From: RH-AL1 sp964235705
GTDB taxonomy: Bacteria > Pseudomonadota > Alphaproteobacteria > Rhizobiales > Beijerinckiaceae
Length of the DNA: 64,000 bases
Direction of reading: 5' to 3'
Assembly: GCA_964235705.1 (NCBI GenBank)
Contig: CAXSDP010000015.1
Location: forward strand, 1 to 64,000
Below the pieces are notes generated by a model. That model saw nothing but the letters and a program-made list of their open reading frames with translations. It was not told where the DNA came from and did no database searches. Made by a program: the position numbers and the translations under genes. Shown in pieces: positions 34,340 to 43,407 of this stretch (position 1 is the stretch's first letter; each line of letters begins with the position of its first letter).

Positions 34340-34900
34340 ACGCATGCGACTTGACGGAACGAAACGGTGCCTCGCGGCCGTCCCCAGCTGGGACGGTATC
34401 CCCAAGCCTNNNNNNNNNNNNNNNNNNNNNNNNNNNNNNNNNNNNNNNNNNNNNNNNNNNNNNNNNNNNNNNNNNNNNNNNNNNNNNNNNNNNNNNNNNN
34501 NNNNNNNNNCGTGTCGCCGGATGATTTCGCCCGGCTGGCCGGCAAGCTCGAGTTTTGCGTTCGCGACCGCAGCTCGGTTCTGTGGGAGGCGGACGATCCG
34601 ATCAGGCGGTCTACTTCCTGGAGGGTGGCCTAGCCTCCATCGTCGCGCGGTCGCTCGAAGGGCACGCGGCGGAGGTCGGGATCATCGGGCGCGAGGGTTC
34701 CGTCTACCCCTCGGTCGCCGTCGGCTCCGCCACCGCGCCCTTCAAGGGAGAGATCCAGATGCCTGGCAGCGCGTGCCCGGCACGGCCACGGGGATCGCGG
34801 GTTGTTTGGCCAGTTCGGACCACGTGGATGGTAAGCGTCTAGCAGACCAGATCCATGGACCTATCGTTGCTTTCGCGACGGCTCCGCCGCGCGGTCCGGA
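34340..34900 (+). pseudogene. broken Crp/Fnr-family regulator, interrupted by a gap
   Basis: After the N run one frame reads DDFARLAGKLEFCVRDRSSVLWEADDPI, then a frameshift near 34600 moves to QAVYFLEGGLASIVA...AEVGIIGREG...KGEIQMPGSA, and a second shift near 34770 moves to RVPGTATGIAGCLASSDH. Together these match the cyclic-nucleotide-binding-like domain of Hyphomicrobiales Crp/Fnr proteins. The helix-turn-helix part is missing. KRCLAAVPSWDG before the gap may be the N-terminus. Assembly error at the gap could explain some but not both downstream shifts. Confidence 0.7.
34410..34509. other. assembly gap (100 N), flanks not overlapping
   Basis: Unlike the other two N runs, the flanking sequences share no visible repeat. 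Real sequence of unknown length is probably missing inside the Crp-like pseudogene. Confidence 0.9.
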
Positions 34901-35066
34901 TCGGTTGTTACAAAGTAACTTTCTTCCAAACTGAGCTACTCGCGCCTTCGTAGACCTGCGAAAATTCTTTCGTCAGACAAACGGCGGCAAAATATCTTTT
35001 GAGAGAGACGGCGTTTGATAATGCCATGAGTCATTCTTTTGATCGCAACAAAGGGCAAAGTGATCC

Positions 35067-35330
35067 ATGGCGAAGTATTATTTCGAAACCGAGTTCGAGA
35101 ACGTCCTTGTTTCCGACGAGGAGGGTTTGGAGCTTGTCGATGATCACGCGGCACGCGCCGCGGCCCTACGCGCCCTGCCTGACATCGCCAAGGACACGAT
35201 ACCGATCGGCGACCACCGCGTTTTCACGATACGCGTCCTCAACGAGACGCGCGCGCTGGTCTATCAAGGTACCGTCATCTTCGAGGGTGACTGGGTCGCG
35301 AGCGGCAACAAACCAACCCTGGTTCGCTAA
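35067..35330 (+). CDS. DUF6894-like small protein
   Basis: An 87-residue protein (MAKYYFETEFENVLVSDEEG...). The aromatic start, DEEGLEL, the Ala-rich helix AARAAALRALPDIA and the following beta hairpin match the DUF6894 layout, with an extra C-terminal strand (TVIFEGDWVASG). Upstream DNA is AT-rich. A degraded sister copy lies at 36090-36290. Function unknown. Confidence 0.72.
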   Translation: MAKYYFETEFENVLVSDEEGLELVDDHAARAAALRALPDIAKDTIPIGDHRVFTIRVLNETRALVYQGTVIFEGDWVASGNKPTLVR

Positions 35331-35651
35331 TTCGGTGAGCAAGCCGAGGGCGCATGTCATAGCTTCGATCGTACCCCGCAAGTGACCGCTTGCCGGTGAT
35401 CGTTGTGCTTCGCACGTCAGGACCAGGGCGGCGGGTGGGAGCCTGACCATCTCAACCGCATCCATCGCCAGCCCACTTTCGAACAGTGTCGTGAAGCGCT
35501 TCGTGGATACCGATCCCGACCCAAGGGGACCTGCCGCTGTTCCTCGCGAACGACGGAGCGGAAGACGCTTTGGGTCACCATCGGGACCGGCTCCGTCGAA
35601 AGGCCGCGTGGCCTTCGCAAGCCGCCGAGCGAACCCGTGCCAGGGCGACCC
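35331..35651. other. no supported gene
   Basis: Open frames exist on both strands but have no ribosome site, no recognisable motif and read across the 3' end of the minus-strand gene at 35652. Possibly degraded coding DNA. Confidence 0.5.
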
Positions 35652-35885
35652 TCATGGGTCTCCTTGACCAAAGACGCCGGGAAAAGCCTTCGCCAGACCA
35701 AGGACGATACCTCCCAGCTGCTTGAGCGCTTGGCGCTCGAAGACGATCACGTGCAGATCACCTTCCTTGTCGAGGACGCTGACTTCCAGCTGTGTCGGGT
35801 CAGGATCGCCGTGACTGAAAACACCGTCGTTCTCGATCTTCACGACTTGGGTAACCCCGACCTTCGTAGAAAACCGCCCTTTCAT
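35652..35885 (-). CDS. small accessory protein, paralogue of 33735-33959
   Basis: A 77-residue protein (starts MKGRFSTKVGV) with the same landmarks as the product at 33735: VVKIENDGVFSHGDPDP, a central LHVIVFE strand and LGGIVLGLAKAF. About half the aligned core positions look identical or conservative by eye. An AAGGGCGC stretch is just upstream of the ATG. No known family. Confidence 0.7.
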   Translation of the reverse strand: MKGRFSTKVGVTQVVKIENDGVFSHGDPDPTQLEVSVLDKEGDLHVIVFERQALKQLGGIVLGLAKAFPGVFGQGDP

Positions 35886-36899
35886 ATGCAGCGCCCTTCA
35901 AATTGTTGCAAAAAAGAACAAGTTTGCCTTCACACGACTGCATTGCAAAAGCTATGAAAAGACCTTTCTTGCGTGGAATTGAACAATCCCTTAAACAGCA
36001 CAGCACCAGCATTCGATTGATATCATAGGCGAATGACGCGTTAACGCAAATTGAAGACACAATCTTCCCCAAGCGGGGAAGCTTGGCGTCGCCCTAGTTC
36101 TTCGAGACCCATGACGGCGGTGTTTGATTTTGGGTCCGAAGGACTCGATTTCGTGGGCGATGCCGCCACCTACATGCCCGCCCTGGAAGCCTTGCCGGAC
36201 ATGGCGAGGAATGGAGTGCCAGCCGCGGGGCGCCGCACGTTCGTCTCCGCCGTTCGCAGAGGCGAGGGAGCTCATTGACCCGGCTACGATGACCGGCGTC
36301 CGTCGGTGGCACATCGGCAAGGTCGTCCCGATGCTCGAACCCCGGTGGCGAACCGCAACGCGATCGCCGGCTTGGGATGCGAAGAGGCCCGGTTTCACCG
36401 AAGCGGAACGGGGCTCGTCGATCCTCACCGCGGTCGCAGGTCATGAGATCGCGAAAACAGCCGCGGTTCCATTCGCGTTCGGCATGCGCGACCCGGACGG
36501 CGGGCGAGGCGGAGCAGGTCGGTGACGCCGGAGAAGTCGTCGCCGGGCGTGTTCCTGGGACACGACGATCGGGTCCCGAATGACGTAACCGGACACCACG
36601 AGCGGGACGCTGTCGCCGGGCTCCAGCGTTTCCGCGTGAGTGTTGCCGCCGGCGTCACGGAGCGTGACGATGACCGCGCCGGCGTCGGTCGGTTCCCCCC
36701 GGATCGAGCCGCCCTCGCGGGTCGGCGGGGATGGTGACGGTCGTGGTCGAGCGCGTCTGCGGCAAGCACGACCCGGACTATCAAGGCGGCGTCGCCAACG
36801 CCTTCGGCTCCAAGGGTCGGCAAAGGGACGATAGGGCGGCAAGCATTTGGCTCGACGACCGCCAAGGTTCGCCAGGCTGGCCTATGCCATTGGGATCGT
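35886..36899. other. degenerate accessory DNA before the tRNA
   Basis: About 1 kb with the DUF6894-like remnant at 36090-36290 and, on the minus strand near 36560-36760, a phrase GAVIVTLRDAGGNTHAETLEPGDSVPLVVSGYV that looks coding but is followed by a frame change and has no start. AT-rich left end, GC-rich right end. No intact gene could be supported. Confidence 0.5.
36090..36290 (+). pseudogene. DUF6894-like remnant
   Basis: Translation gives FFETHDGGV in one frame (just after an in-frame TAG), then after a one-base shift FDFGSEGLDFVGDAA...ALEALPDMARNGVPAAGRRTF. This parallels the intact gene at 35067 (YYFETEFENV, EEGLEL, ALRALPDIAKDTIPIGDHRVF). Start codon lost and frame broken. Confidence 0.65.
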
Positions 36900-36975
36900 T
36901 GGTGGGCCGGGCAGGACTCGAACCTGCAACCAGACCGTTATGAGCGGCCGGCTCTAACCATTGAGCTACCGGCCC
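36900..36975 (-). tRNA. tRNA with CAT anticodon (Ile2 or Met)
   Basis: The minus strand folds into a full cloverleaf: acceptor GGGCCGG/CCGGCCC, D-arm TAGCTCAATGGTTAGAGC, anticodon loop CTCATAA, T-loop GGTTCGAGTCC, and encoded CCA (36900-36902). The anticodon is CAT. The GGGCC acceptor and lack of an initiator-type unpaired first base exclude fMet; lysidine-modified tRNA-Ile2 is favoured over elongator Met but not proven. Confidence 0.95.
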
Positions 36976-37031
36976 TGCCGCAACCGGCGCCCGGAGGCAG
37001 CGATGCTTGGCGATACGGGCTTGCGTCCGCA

Positions 37032-37241
37032 TTAAACCGCTTTCGTGCCGCCTTGCAACGGCGAGGTGGGCGATGGGACAAGGGAAATCGCCGCCAGTAA
37101 TGTGCCACGCAAGGCCCAAGCCTCGAAGCCTGACGGTGTCCAATCCCACGCCAATTCGCCCAATATGGCAATAAGACAAAACAGGATCGCGGCACCTATC
37201 GAGACTACGGAACTCTTAACTTTGGCGAGTGCGGCTGGCAT
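37032..37241 (-). CDS. small membrane protein
   Basis: A 69-residue protein with two hydrophobic segments (VVSIGAAILFCLIAILGEL and EAWALRGTLLAAISLV). ATG 37241 is preceded by AAGAGG at 7-8 bases; a TTG at 37283 would add 14 charged residues. Lies between the tRNA and AT-rich DNA. No family recognised. Confidence 0.55.
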   Translation of the reverse strand: MPAALAKVKSSVVSIGAAILFCLIAILGELAWDWTPSGFEAWALRGTLLAAISLVPSPTSPLQGGTKAV

Positions 37242-37909
37242 CACATGCCTCTTTGACTTACGCACGTGATCATAACTATCCAAGTATGAAAATAACGCAA
37301 TTCTTCCTACGCCGGCTCTCGTGACCGAGCCGAAATTTACCTTGCAACTTTCAGCGATATAAACCCAACGTCGACCGATGCGACCTTGCTGCTTTAGCGC
37401 AGCTCAGCGTCGCCCAAAAATGCGAATCGAGCTCGCCTCACCGCGAGGTTCCGAGTTGTGCGAATCGCCTCACTAAGTACTTGCTTCAAAGTTCCTAAAA
37501 CATCGATAGAGGTGTTTTCGTTTGGGGGGGCTGGCAATGCGCAACCTTGCGAAATCGGCAGACCAACTTGTCGCGCGTTGTTGGCCTGATTTTGCTCTCT
37601 ACCATTCCCTCGACTGTAATAAGAAATTAAGTGAATAGATAAAGCAAAGAATGCATAAATAACAACATGAATGCGACCGTTCAATGAGGAAATCTGCGAT
37701 CTCCCCTGTGCATCGATGGTTTACCATCGTATCCACGCGTGGAAAGTCAAAACGACGCGTGAATGATGCTTGCCCCACTCTACAAATGCGATCGTCAACT
37801 AAAGGTTCTAAATAAGGTTTAAAACGGTGCGGCGGCGGCGACCTTGGTTGATGTCGCCGATCAGTGGACTCGATCGTTCGCGCCGCCACCCCACCGTAGG
37901 ACTGGCGAC
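37242..37909. other. AT-rich intergenic region
   Basis: Strikingly lower GC than the rest of the window up to ~37830. A minus-strand frame 37394-37684 (96 residues, TTG start, one hydrophobic segment IHVVIYAFFALSIHLISYY) is possible but has no ribosome site. Nothing else supported. Confidence 0.5.
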
Positions 37910-38944
37910 CTACGCCGCTTCCCGCTTCGATGCGATCAGCTTGCGGTTGAGCAAGGTTTCCGCGATCTGCACCGCGTTCAACGCCGCGCCCTTGCGCAGG
38001 TTGTCGGCCACGCACCACAGCACGAGGCCGTTGTCGACTGTCGGGTCCTCGCGGATGCGGGACACGTAGGTCGCGTCCTCGCCGGCCGCCTCGTGGGGGG
38101 TGATGTAGCCGCCGGACTCGCGCTTGTCGATCACCAGGCAGCCCGGCGCTTCCCGCAAGATGTCGCGCGCCTCGTCGGCGGAGATGGGCTCGGCGAACTC
38201 GATCGAGACCGCCTCCGAGTGGCCGATGAACACCGGCACGCGGACGCAGGTCGCCACCACCTTGATCTTGGGATCGAGGATCTTCTTGGTCTCGACCACC
38301 ATCTTCCATTCCTCCTTGGTGAACCCGTCCTCCATGAAGACGTCGATCTCGGGGATGACGTTGAAGGCGATCCGCTTGGGGAACTTGCCGGTGCTTACGG
38401 GATCGGAAACGAAGACGGCGCGCGTCTGGGCGAACAACTCGTCCATCGCCTCCTTGCCGGCGCCCGACACCGATTGGTAGGTCGAGACGACGACGCGGGT
38501 GATCCTGGCCCTATCGTGCAGCGGCTTCAGCGCCACGACGAGCTGGGCCGTGGAACAATTGGGGTTGGCGATGATGCGCTTCTTGGCGAAGCCGTCGAGC
38601 GCGCGTGCGTTCACCTCCGGCACGACGAGCGGCACGTCCGGGTCCATCCGCCAGTGCGAGGAATTATCGATCACCACGGCGCCGGCGGCGGCGATGCGCG
38701 GCGACCAGTCCTTGGAGATCGCGCCGCCGGCCGACATCAGGCAGATGTCCGTGCCGGCGAAGTCATAGGTGTCGAGCACCTTGCACTTCAGCGTCTTGTC
38801 GCCGAACGACACCTCCGTGTTGATGGAGCGGGGCGAGGCCAGCGCGACGACCTCGTCGGCCGGGAAGCGGCGCTCGGCCAGGATGTCGAGCATCTCGCGT
38901 CCGACGTTCCCGGTGGCGCCGACGATGACGACCTTCAAACCCAT
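37910..38944 (-). CDS. asd: aspartate-semialdehyde dehydrogenase
   Basis: Makes L-aspartate 4-semialdehyde from aspartyl phosphate for Lys/DAP, Met and Thr synthesis. 344 residues. NADP motif VGATGNVGREM, catalytic Cys in ANPNCSTAQLV, a Gln in STYQSVSGAGKEAMDEL and substrate-binding RVPVFIGHSEAVSIEF are all present. ATG 38944 fits family length. It is core metabolism and marks the end of the low-GC strip. Confidence 0.97.
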   Translation of the reverse strand: MGLKVVIVGATGNVGREMLDILAERRFPADEVVALASPRSINTEVSFGDKTLKCKVLDTYDFAGTDICLMSAGGAISKDWSPRIAAAGAVVIDNSSHWRMDPDVPLVVPEVNARALDGFAKKRIIANPNCSTAQLVVALKPLHDRARITRVVVSTYQSVSGAGKEAMDELFAQTRAVFVSDPVSTGKFPKRIAFNVIPEIDVFMEDGFTKEEWKMVVETKKILDPKIKVVATCVRVPVFIGHSEAVSIEFAEPISADEARDILREAPGCLVIDKRESGGYITPHEAAGEDATYVSRIREDPTVDNGLVLWCVADNLRKGAALNAVQIAETLLNRKLIASKREAA

Positions 38945-39183
38945 GCGAGCGAGACCATGTGAAGCACATCCCTGTGAGCTGACGCGTGTGACGAGGGGCC
39001 GACCGGCACCGCGCCATCCGCGAGGCGGCGCGGACACCTTGGTATAAGGCATCGTTGACGCTGAGGCGATGCCCTAGCGCGCCGTTAAGGATCGACTCAA
39101 GCCTCCATGCGCCTGTGCCGGTGGGGCGGGGCAGCGGCGCATCGACGGGAACGCGACCGACCGCCTGGGACGGACAGCGTGGC

Positions 39184-40038
39184 ATGGGCGACATCGCATC
39201 GAAACCTTCGGGGGAGGCGTCGCCCGCGCGACACTCCGGCATCCAGGCGGGCATCCGCGCGCTCGTCGTCGGCGCGGCGCTCCTTTGCGGCGGCGCGGCG
39301 GTGGCCACGATGGCGCGCGAACCCGCTCGCGCGGTCCGGCCGCGGCCGATCGTTGAGGGTTGGATCGCGATCGCCAAACCGGTGCGGATCTACAGCTTCG
39401 AGGCTCCGGCTTTCCGTGGCTCGCCCGCCACCTACACGGCGCGGCGCCACACCCCCGATGGCGGACGCGAGGACACGCTCGCGTTCGGTACGTTCGGGGG
39501 GACCGCGCCGATGCTGCGGATCAGCGTGTTCCGGCGCGCCCGGGAGGCGGCGGACACCGCGCCCTTGGCGAGCGTCCTCGCCAGCACCGCCGCCGCTGCC
39601 GGCTTGACCAGCGTCGAGGAAGGTCCGTTCCGTCCGCTCCAACGCGACGCGGCTAAGGGTCCGGCCAATGATGCGGGTGAGGGGATCGCGACGCGCTTCG
39701 GTCGCGTCGAGGTGTCCGACCTCGTGCTGTCGGGCGGCGGCAAGCTCGCGTCCTGTGACGGGTTCCGGCTCGCGGTCGATCAGCCCGCCCTCACGGTGAC
39801 GGGCCTGGTTTGCGCCGCCAACGGCAGGCCGATGCCGCGCAAGGCTCTGGGATGCTTGATCGAGCGACTCGACCTCGCCTCGGCGCGGGATGACCGAACC
39901 CTCATCGACTTCTTCGCGGCGAGCGAGTTGCGTCGCGATAGCGGTTGCGTCGGCATGGGGCTCGGACCCAACGCGGTGCACGCGGCCTGGCTCGATGACA
40001 TATCCGACACGCCCGACGAGAGTTCGCGGCGACGGTAA
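39184..40038 (+). CDS. exported protein of unknown function
   Basis: A 284-residue protein with an N-terminal hydrophobic segment (ALVVGAALLCGGAAVATMA, residues ~27-45) preceded by a long hydrophilic leader; it may be a signal anchor. The remainder has paired cysteines (SCDGF, LVCAANG, LGCLIE, SGCVGMG) suggesting disulfides in the periplasm. No enzyme motif recognised. Divergent from asd. Confidence 0.65.
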   Translation: MGDIASKPSGEASPARHSGIQAGIRALVVGAALLCGGAAVATMAREPARAVRPRPIVEGWIAIAKPVRIYSFEAPAFRGSPATYTARRHTPDGGREDTLAFGTFGGTAPMLRISVFRRAREAADTAPLASVLASTAAAAGLTSVEEGPFRPLQRDAAKGPANDAGEGIATRFGRVEVSDLVLSGGGKLASCDGFRLAVDQPALTVTGLVCAANGRPMPRKALGCLIERLDLASARDDRTLIDFFAASELRRDSGCVGMGLGPNAVHAAWLDDISDTPDESSRRR

Positions 40039-40065
40039 GGTTCTTAAAGGACCCGGACCTGAGGG

Positions 40066-40090
40066 TGAACTAAACGTCAGCGCAAGCGTT
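40066..40090 (+). promoter_or_regulatory. possible EcfG-type promoter
   Basis: TGAAC-N16-CGTT, one mismatch from GGAAC-N16/17-CGTT, ending 21 bases before the ATG of the secreted protein at 40112. Short 5' leader but room for the AGGGGGA ribosome site. Confidence 0.3.
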
Positions 40091-40111
40091 GTCGGTTCGC
40101 AGGGGGATAAA

Positions 40112-40582
40112 ATGCGCGCATTCGTCATAGGTGTCATGTTGACCGGTGTGGCCATTGGGGGCTTCTCGGTCGAAGCGTCCGCCAAGCCCAAGAAGCATGT
40201 CGTCAAGGCCCAGGCGGTCGGCGACCTCGACACGAGCGGCCTCAACGGCATCCCCTTGACCGTCAGTCGGAGGAGCTGGCTCGATTCGGGCAACGTCGTC
40301 CGGTCCAGCTCGAACGGTGGCGGGCAGGCTTATCTCGCCGCCAGCACCGAGTTCAACCAGACCGAGGATCGCATCATCGATCCCGACAAGTTCGGGAACG
40401 ACGTGATCAATGGACAGCCATACATTCCCGGTCGATCGGTCGCCGTGGCCGAGTTCGACACGGGGCGGAACGGCACACCCCACCTCGACGGTGTCCTTGG
40501 CGAGCAGAACTACTACTTCAACCCGGCGCCGCCGCAGGTCCCAAGCCTTCCCGCGGCCATCCCGTTCTTCCCGGACCGCTGA
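40112..40582 (+). CDS. small secreted protein of unknown function
   Basis: A 156-residue protein with a clear signal peptide (MRAFVIGVMLTGVAIGGFSVEASA). The mature protein is Asn/Asp/Gly-rich with FNQTEDRIIDPDKFGND and a Pro-rich end (NPAPPQVPSLPAAIPFFP). AGGGGGA precedes the ATG. No family recognised. It sits 42 bases before the glycosyltransferase and might be cotranscribed. Confidence 0.72.
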   Translation: MRAFVIGVMLTGVAIGGFSVEASAKPKKHVVKAQAVGDLDTSGLNGIPLTVSRRSWLDSGNVVRSSSNGGGQAYLAASTEFNQTEDRIIDPDKFGNDVINGQPYIPGRSVAVAEFDTGRNGTPHLDGVLGEQNYYFNPAPPQVPSLPAAIPFFPDR

Positions 40583-40624
40583 CGTTTCAATCCTAGGCGT
40601 GGTTTCAAGGAAGCGAGGGGCGAG

Positions 40625-41971
40625 TTGAAGCGCCCCCTCTGCTATGACGTCACCCGTCTCTTGACGAGGGTCTTGAACGAGACGCCGAACGGGATCGATC
40701 GGATCGATTACGCGCTCGCGCAACATTTCCTCGCCGGCGACCCTCCTACGACCTTCGGGTTGACGTCCACCGGCGTCGGGTCCCGCCTGCTCGCTGGTCA
40801 GGGCGCCGCCGAGGTGGTCAATGCCATCGGCTGCCACTGGCGAGAGGCCCAGGGCGACGAACCGGGGGCTGGTGGGATCGAGGACACCGACGTCGCGGAT
40901 CCCGTCTACGAGCGTGTGGTCGGGTGGCTGACGGGTGATGCGTCGCGAGCGGGGTCGCCATCCAAGCCGAGGGGGTCTCGGCGTGGGACGGTGCGGCGGG
41001 GTATGGCCGCCAATTTGAAGCGGAGTGTCAAGCCGCTGGGGATCGCCAGATGGGTCGGGCGGCACGGTTTGCCCGTCGCCCGAACGCCCGCGAGGGGGCT
41101 GCCCCGGGGCAGTGTTTACCTCAACGTGAGCCAGTTCCCGCTGTGGGTCGCTTCCTCGTTCGAGTGGCTCGAGGCGCGGCGCGACGTGAAGGCGGCCTTC
41201 TTCGTCCACGACCTGTTGCCGGTCCTCATGCCGGAGTACTTCCGTGCGGCCGAGCTCGATCGCCATAGGGCGCGCTTGCGGAACGTCGCCCGCTTCGCGA
41301 GTGCCGCCGTCGTCACCACCCCGACCGTCGCCCGCGACTTGGCGGAGCATATGGGCGCCCTGGGTCGGAACGACCTCCCCGTGTTCGTTGCGCCGACGCC
41401 GGTCTCCCCGACGTTCCTGACGCCTCGGACGATCGAGCCGGCCCTCCGGGACCACGCCTTCTTCATCCTCTGCTCCACGCTCGAACCCCGTAAGAACCAC
41501 CTCATGATCCTCGCCGTCTGGCGGGCCCTGGTCGAGCGGCGCGGGGCGGAGGCACCCAAGCTCGTGCTGGTGGGGACACGGGGCTGGCACTACGACGCGA
41601 TCATCGACCTGATCGAGCGTAGCCCACCCTTGCGCGACCATGTGCTCGAGGTCGGCGGCCTCTCGACGCCCGGGTTGAAGCGGTTGATCGACAACGCGCG
41701 CGCGGTGCTGATGCCGACCTTCGGCGAGGGCTATGGGTTGCCGGTCAGCGAGGCGCTCGCGGCCGGCGCCCCGGTTGTGGCGTCCGACATCCCGGTCTTC
41801 CGCGACCTCGCGGCGCCGGGACTGACCCTGTGCTCACCCCTCGACGGCGAAGCTTGGCTGGACGCGGTCACGACCCTCGCGCACCAACCGCGGGGGGACG
41901 GGGCGCGGCACGCGCCGGCGGGATGGTCGACCTACTTCCACGCCTTGGACGACTTCCTCGAAGCCCTGTAG
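40625..41971 (+). CDS. GT4-family glycosyltransferase
   Basis: Cytoplasmic GT-B enzyme of 448 residues. Start is TTG at 40625 with GAGGGGCGAG upstream. The N-terminal half has CYDVTRLL and NGIDRIDYALA, as in mannosyl/rhamnosyltransferases acting on lipid-linked chains. The C-terminal half has CSTLEPRKNH, LVGTRGWHYD and the EX7E motif with GEGYGLPVSEALAAGAPVVASD. It is convergent with the CDP-alcohol phosphatidyltransferase and close to the PKS locus; a role in glycosylating its lipid product is a hypothesis. Confidence 0.87.
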   Translation: MKRPLCYDVTRLLTRVLNETPNGIDRIDYALAQHFLAGDPPTTFGLTSTGVGSRLLAGQGAAEVVNAIGCHWREAQGDEPGAGGIEDTDVADPVYERVVGWLTGDASRAGSPSKPRGSRRGTVRRGMAANLKRSVKPLGIARWVGRHGLPVARTPARGLPRGSVYLNVSQFPLWVASSFEWLEARRDVKAAFFVHDLLPVLMPEYFRAAELDRHRARLRNVARFASAAVVTTPTVARDLAEHMGALGRNDLPVFVAPTPVSPTFLTPRTIEPALRDHAFFILCSTLEPRKNHLMILAVWRALVERRGAEAPKLVLVGTRGWHYDAIIDLIERSPPLRDHVLEVGGLSTPGLKRLIDNARAVLMPTFGEGYGLPVSEALAAGAPVVASDIPVFRDLAAPGLTLCSPLDGEAWLDAVTTLAHQPRGDGARHAPAGWSTYFHALDDFLEAL

Positions 41972-41983
41972 CGACCCGGTCGG

Positions 41984-42930
41984 TCAGGGCAGGGGTGGCT
42001 TGGGCCCGAGCGAACGTGCGCCGCTGCGGCTCGGGTCACGCAACTCGCCGATGCCGATCAGCATGCGGGTCACGAAGATGATCGTGAAGGTCGCGCCGGC
42101 GAACAGCAGCAGGGCGTCGTAGGCGCTGAAGAATTGGTTGCCGAGCGTGCCGCCGATATGTCCGGCGAAGAACATCCAAGCGTTGATGGCGATGAGGCAG
42201 AGCCGCAGTTCGGTGGGGCCGAAACCGAGGAAGGAGAGCTGGAAGACGCCCGACAGGTGATTGCTGATGAAGACGTAGATGCACAGCAGGTAGTAGCCGA
42301 CGAGCGCGAACAGGGCGACGTCCATGCGCACGTGGAGCGTGAACCCGATGCCGGCCATGATCAGGAGGTTGTTGATGGCATCGATCGTGTGATCGAGGAA
42401 GTAGCCGTAGATGGGCCGTTCCGTCGAACGATAGCGCGCGAGGCTGCCGTCGAGCGAGTCGCCGAACCAGTTCAGCAGGAGCCCGAAGGAGGCGAGCCAC
42501 AGCAGGCCTGGCATCGTGCGGCTCAGGACATAGCTGACGAACACCAGGCCCGCGCCCGTGACGCTGAGGGCCGTCAAACGATCGGACGTGATCCAGGCGG
42601 GAAGGCGGGCGCAGAGCCAGTTGAGCAGCTGTCGCTCGCGACGCGCGACGACGTTGGTCTGGATGCGCAGGACGCGAAACGGCTTGTCTTGCGCCACCCT
42701 GTCTTGCGCCNNNNNNNNNNNNNNNNNNNNNNNNNNNNNNNNNNNNNNNNNNNNNNNNNNNNNNNNNNNNNNNNNNNNNNNNNNNNNNNNNNNNNNNNNN
42801 NNNNNNNNNNGGTCTGGATGCGCAGGACGCGAAACGGCTTGTCTTGCGCCACCCTGTCTTGCGCCACCCTGTCTTGCGCCACCCTGTCTTGCGCCGCCAT
42901 GGTCGAAGCCGTCCGCTCTGTCCCGCTCAT
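41984..42930 (-). CDS. CDP-alcohol phosphatidyltransferase, split by a false scaffold gap
   Basis: Integral membrane enzyme that transfers a phospho-alcohol from a CDP-linked donor. The catalytic motif D-x2-DG-x2-AR-x9-G-x3-D-x3-D is intact (DSLDGSLAR...GYFLDHTID), with about six hydrophobic segments. The N run 42711-42810 breaks the frame, but 42656-42710 equals 42811-42865; removing 155 bases joins the gene into 263 residues. The start is ATG 42930 with AAGGGA upstream. The N-terminus carries an AQDRV pentapeptide repeat. Transcribed away from the oxoamine synthase and PKS. Lipid substrate unknown. Confidence 0.85.
42711..42810. other. assembly gap (100 N) at a tandem repeat
   Basis: 55 bases before (42656-42710) equal 55 after (42811-42865). 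The break coincides with a 15-bp tandem repeat, the usual cause of such a graph fork, so the repeat count may be wrong. Confidence 0.95.
42841..42895 (-). repeat. 15-bp tandem repeat encoding AQDRV
   Basis: accctgtcttgcgcc occurs exactly at 42851, 42866 and 42881, with a partial unit at 42841. On the minus strand it encodes (AQDRV)n at the N-terminus of the CDP-alcohol phosphatidyltransferase. Confidence 0.92.
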
Positions 42931-43407
42931 CCACGTTCCCTTCGCTCGATCCCGTCCCTCCGCATCCACCCGAAACCGGCCAGCGACCGAGGGTGATGTC
43001 GTCGAGCGGGTCCCCCGCTCGCCGTGACGATCATGGTGCGGCGCACGCAAAAACCGTCCGCGCCGTACGGTGGCAATTCGCACGCAACTATAACTTTTCA
43101 GAGGCCGTTGATCGTGATGACACGCCGGGATCGGGGAAAACGGTTGCGTTATCGGGCGCGAACCGCGATAGGATGCAATGTTTGCTGCTGGCATTGCACA
43201 AGAAATCGTCTTGGGCCCTTCGCGAGGATGGTGCGAATGCGCGGTTTTCCTAGGCGTTATGGTGGGGATCTTGCCATAGTCGAGCACTCCATCGATCCAT
43301 CAAATGGATGGTGCGATGCAAGATAAGTCCCGGACGGTTCTGGGTCGGCCGTCGACGTCGCGGGGTGAGTGCGTGTCTCAACGAAACAGTTTTGGAACCA
43401 GCGCCGC
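42931..43407. other. divergent region between lipid genes
   Basis: Separates the minus-strand phosphatidyltransferase from the plus-strand oxoamine synthase. The middle (~43060-43320) is AT-richer, as expected for a shared promoter zone. No consensus promoter or operator could be called. Confidence 0.5.

Noticed and set aside
35403..35957. Plus-strand gene of 184 codons
   Set aside because: Its second half is the mirror of the well-supported small gene at 35652-35885 and its first half has no ribosome site or motif.
36425..36865. Minus-strand gene of 146 codons near the tRNA
   Set aside because: The most gene-like phrase (VTLRDAGGNTHAETLEPGD) is in a different frame that has no start and soon becomes Arg-rich noise; at best a decayed gene.
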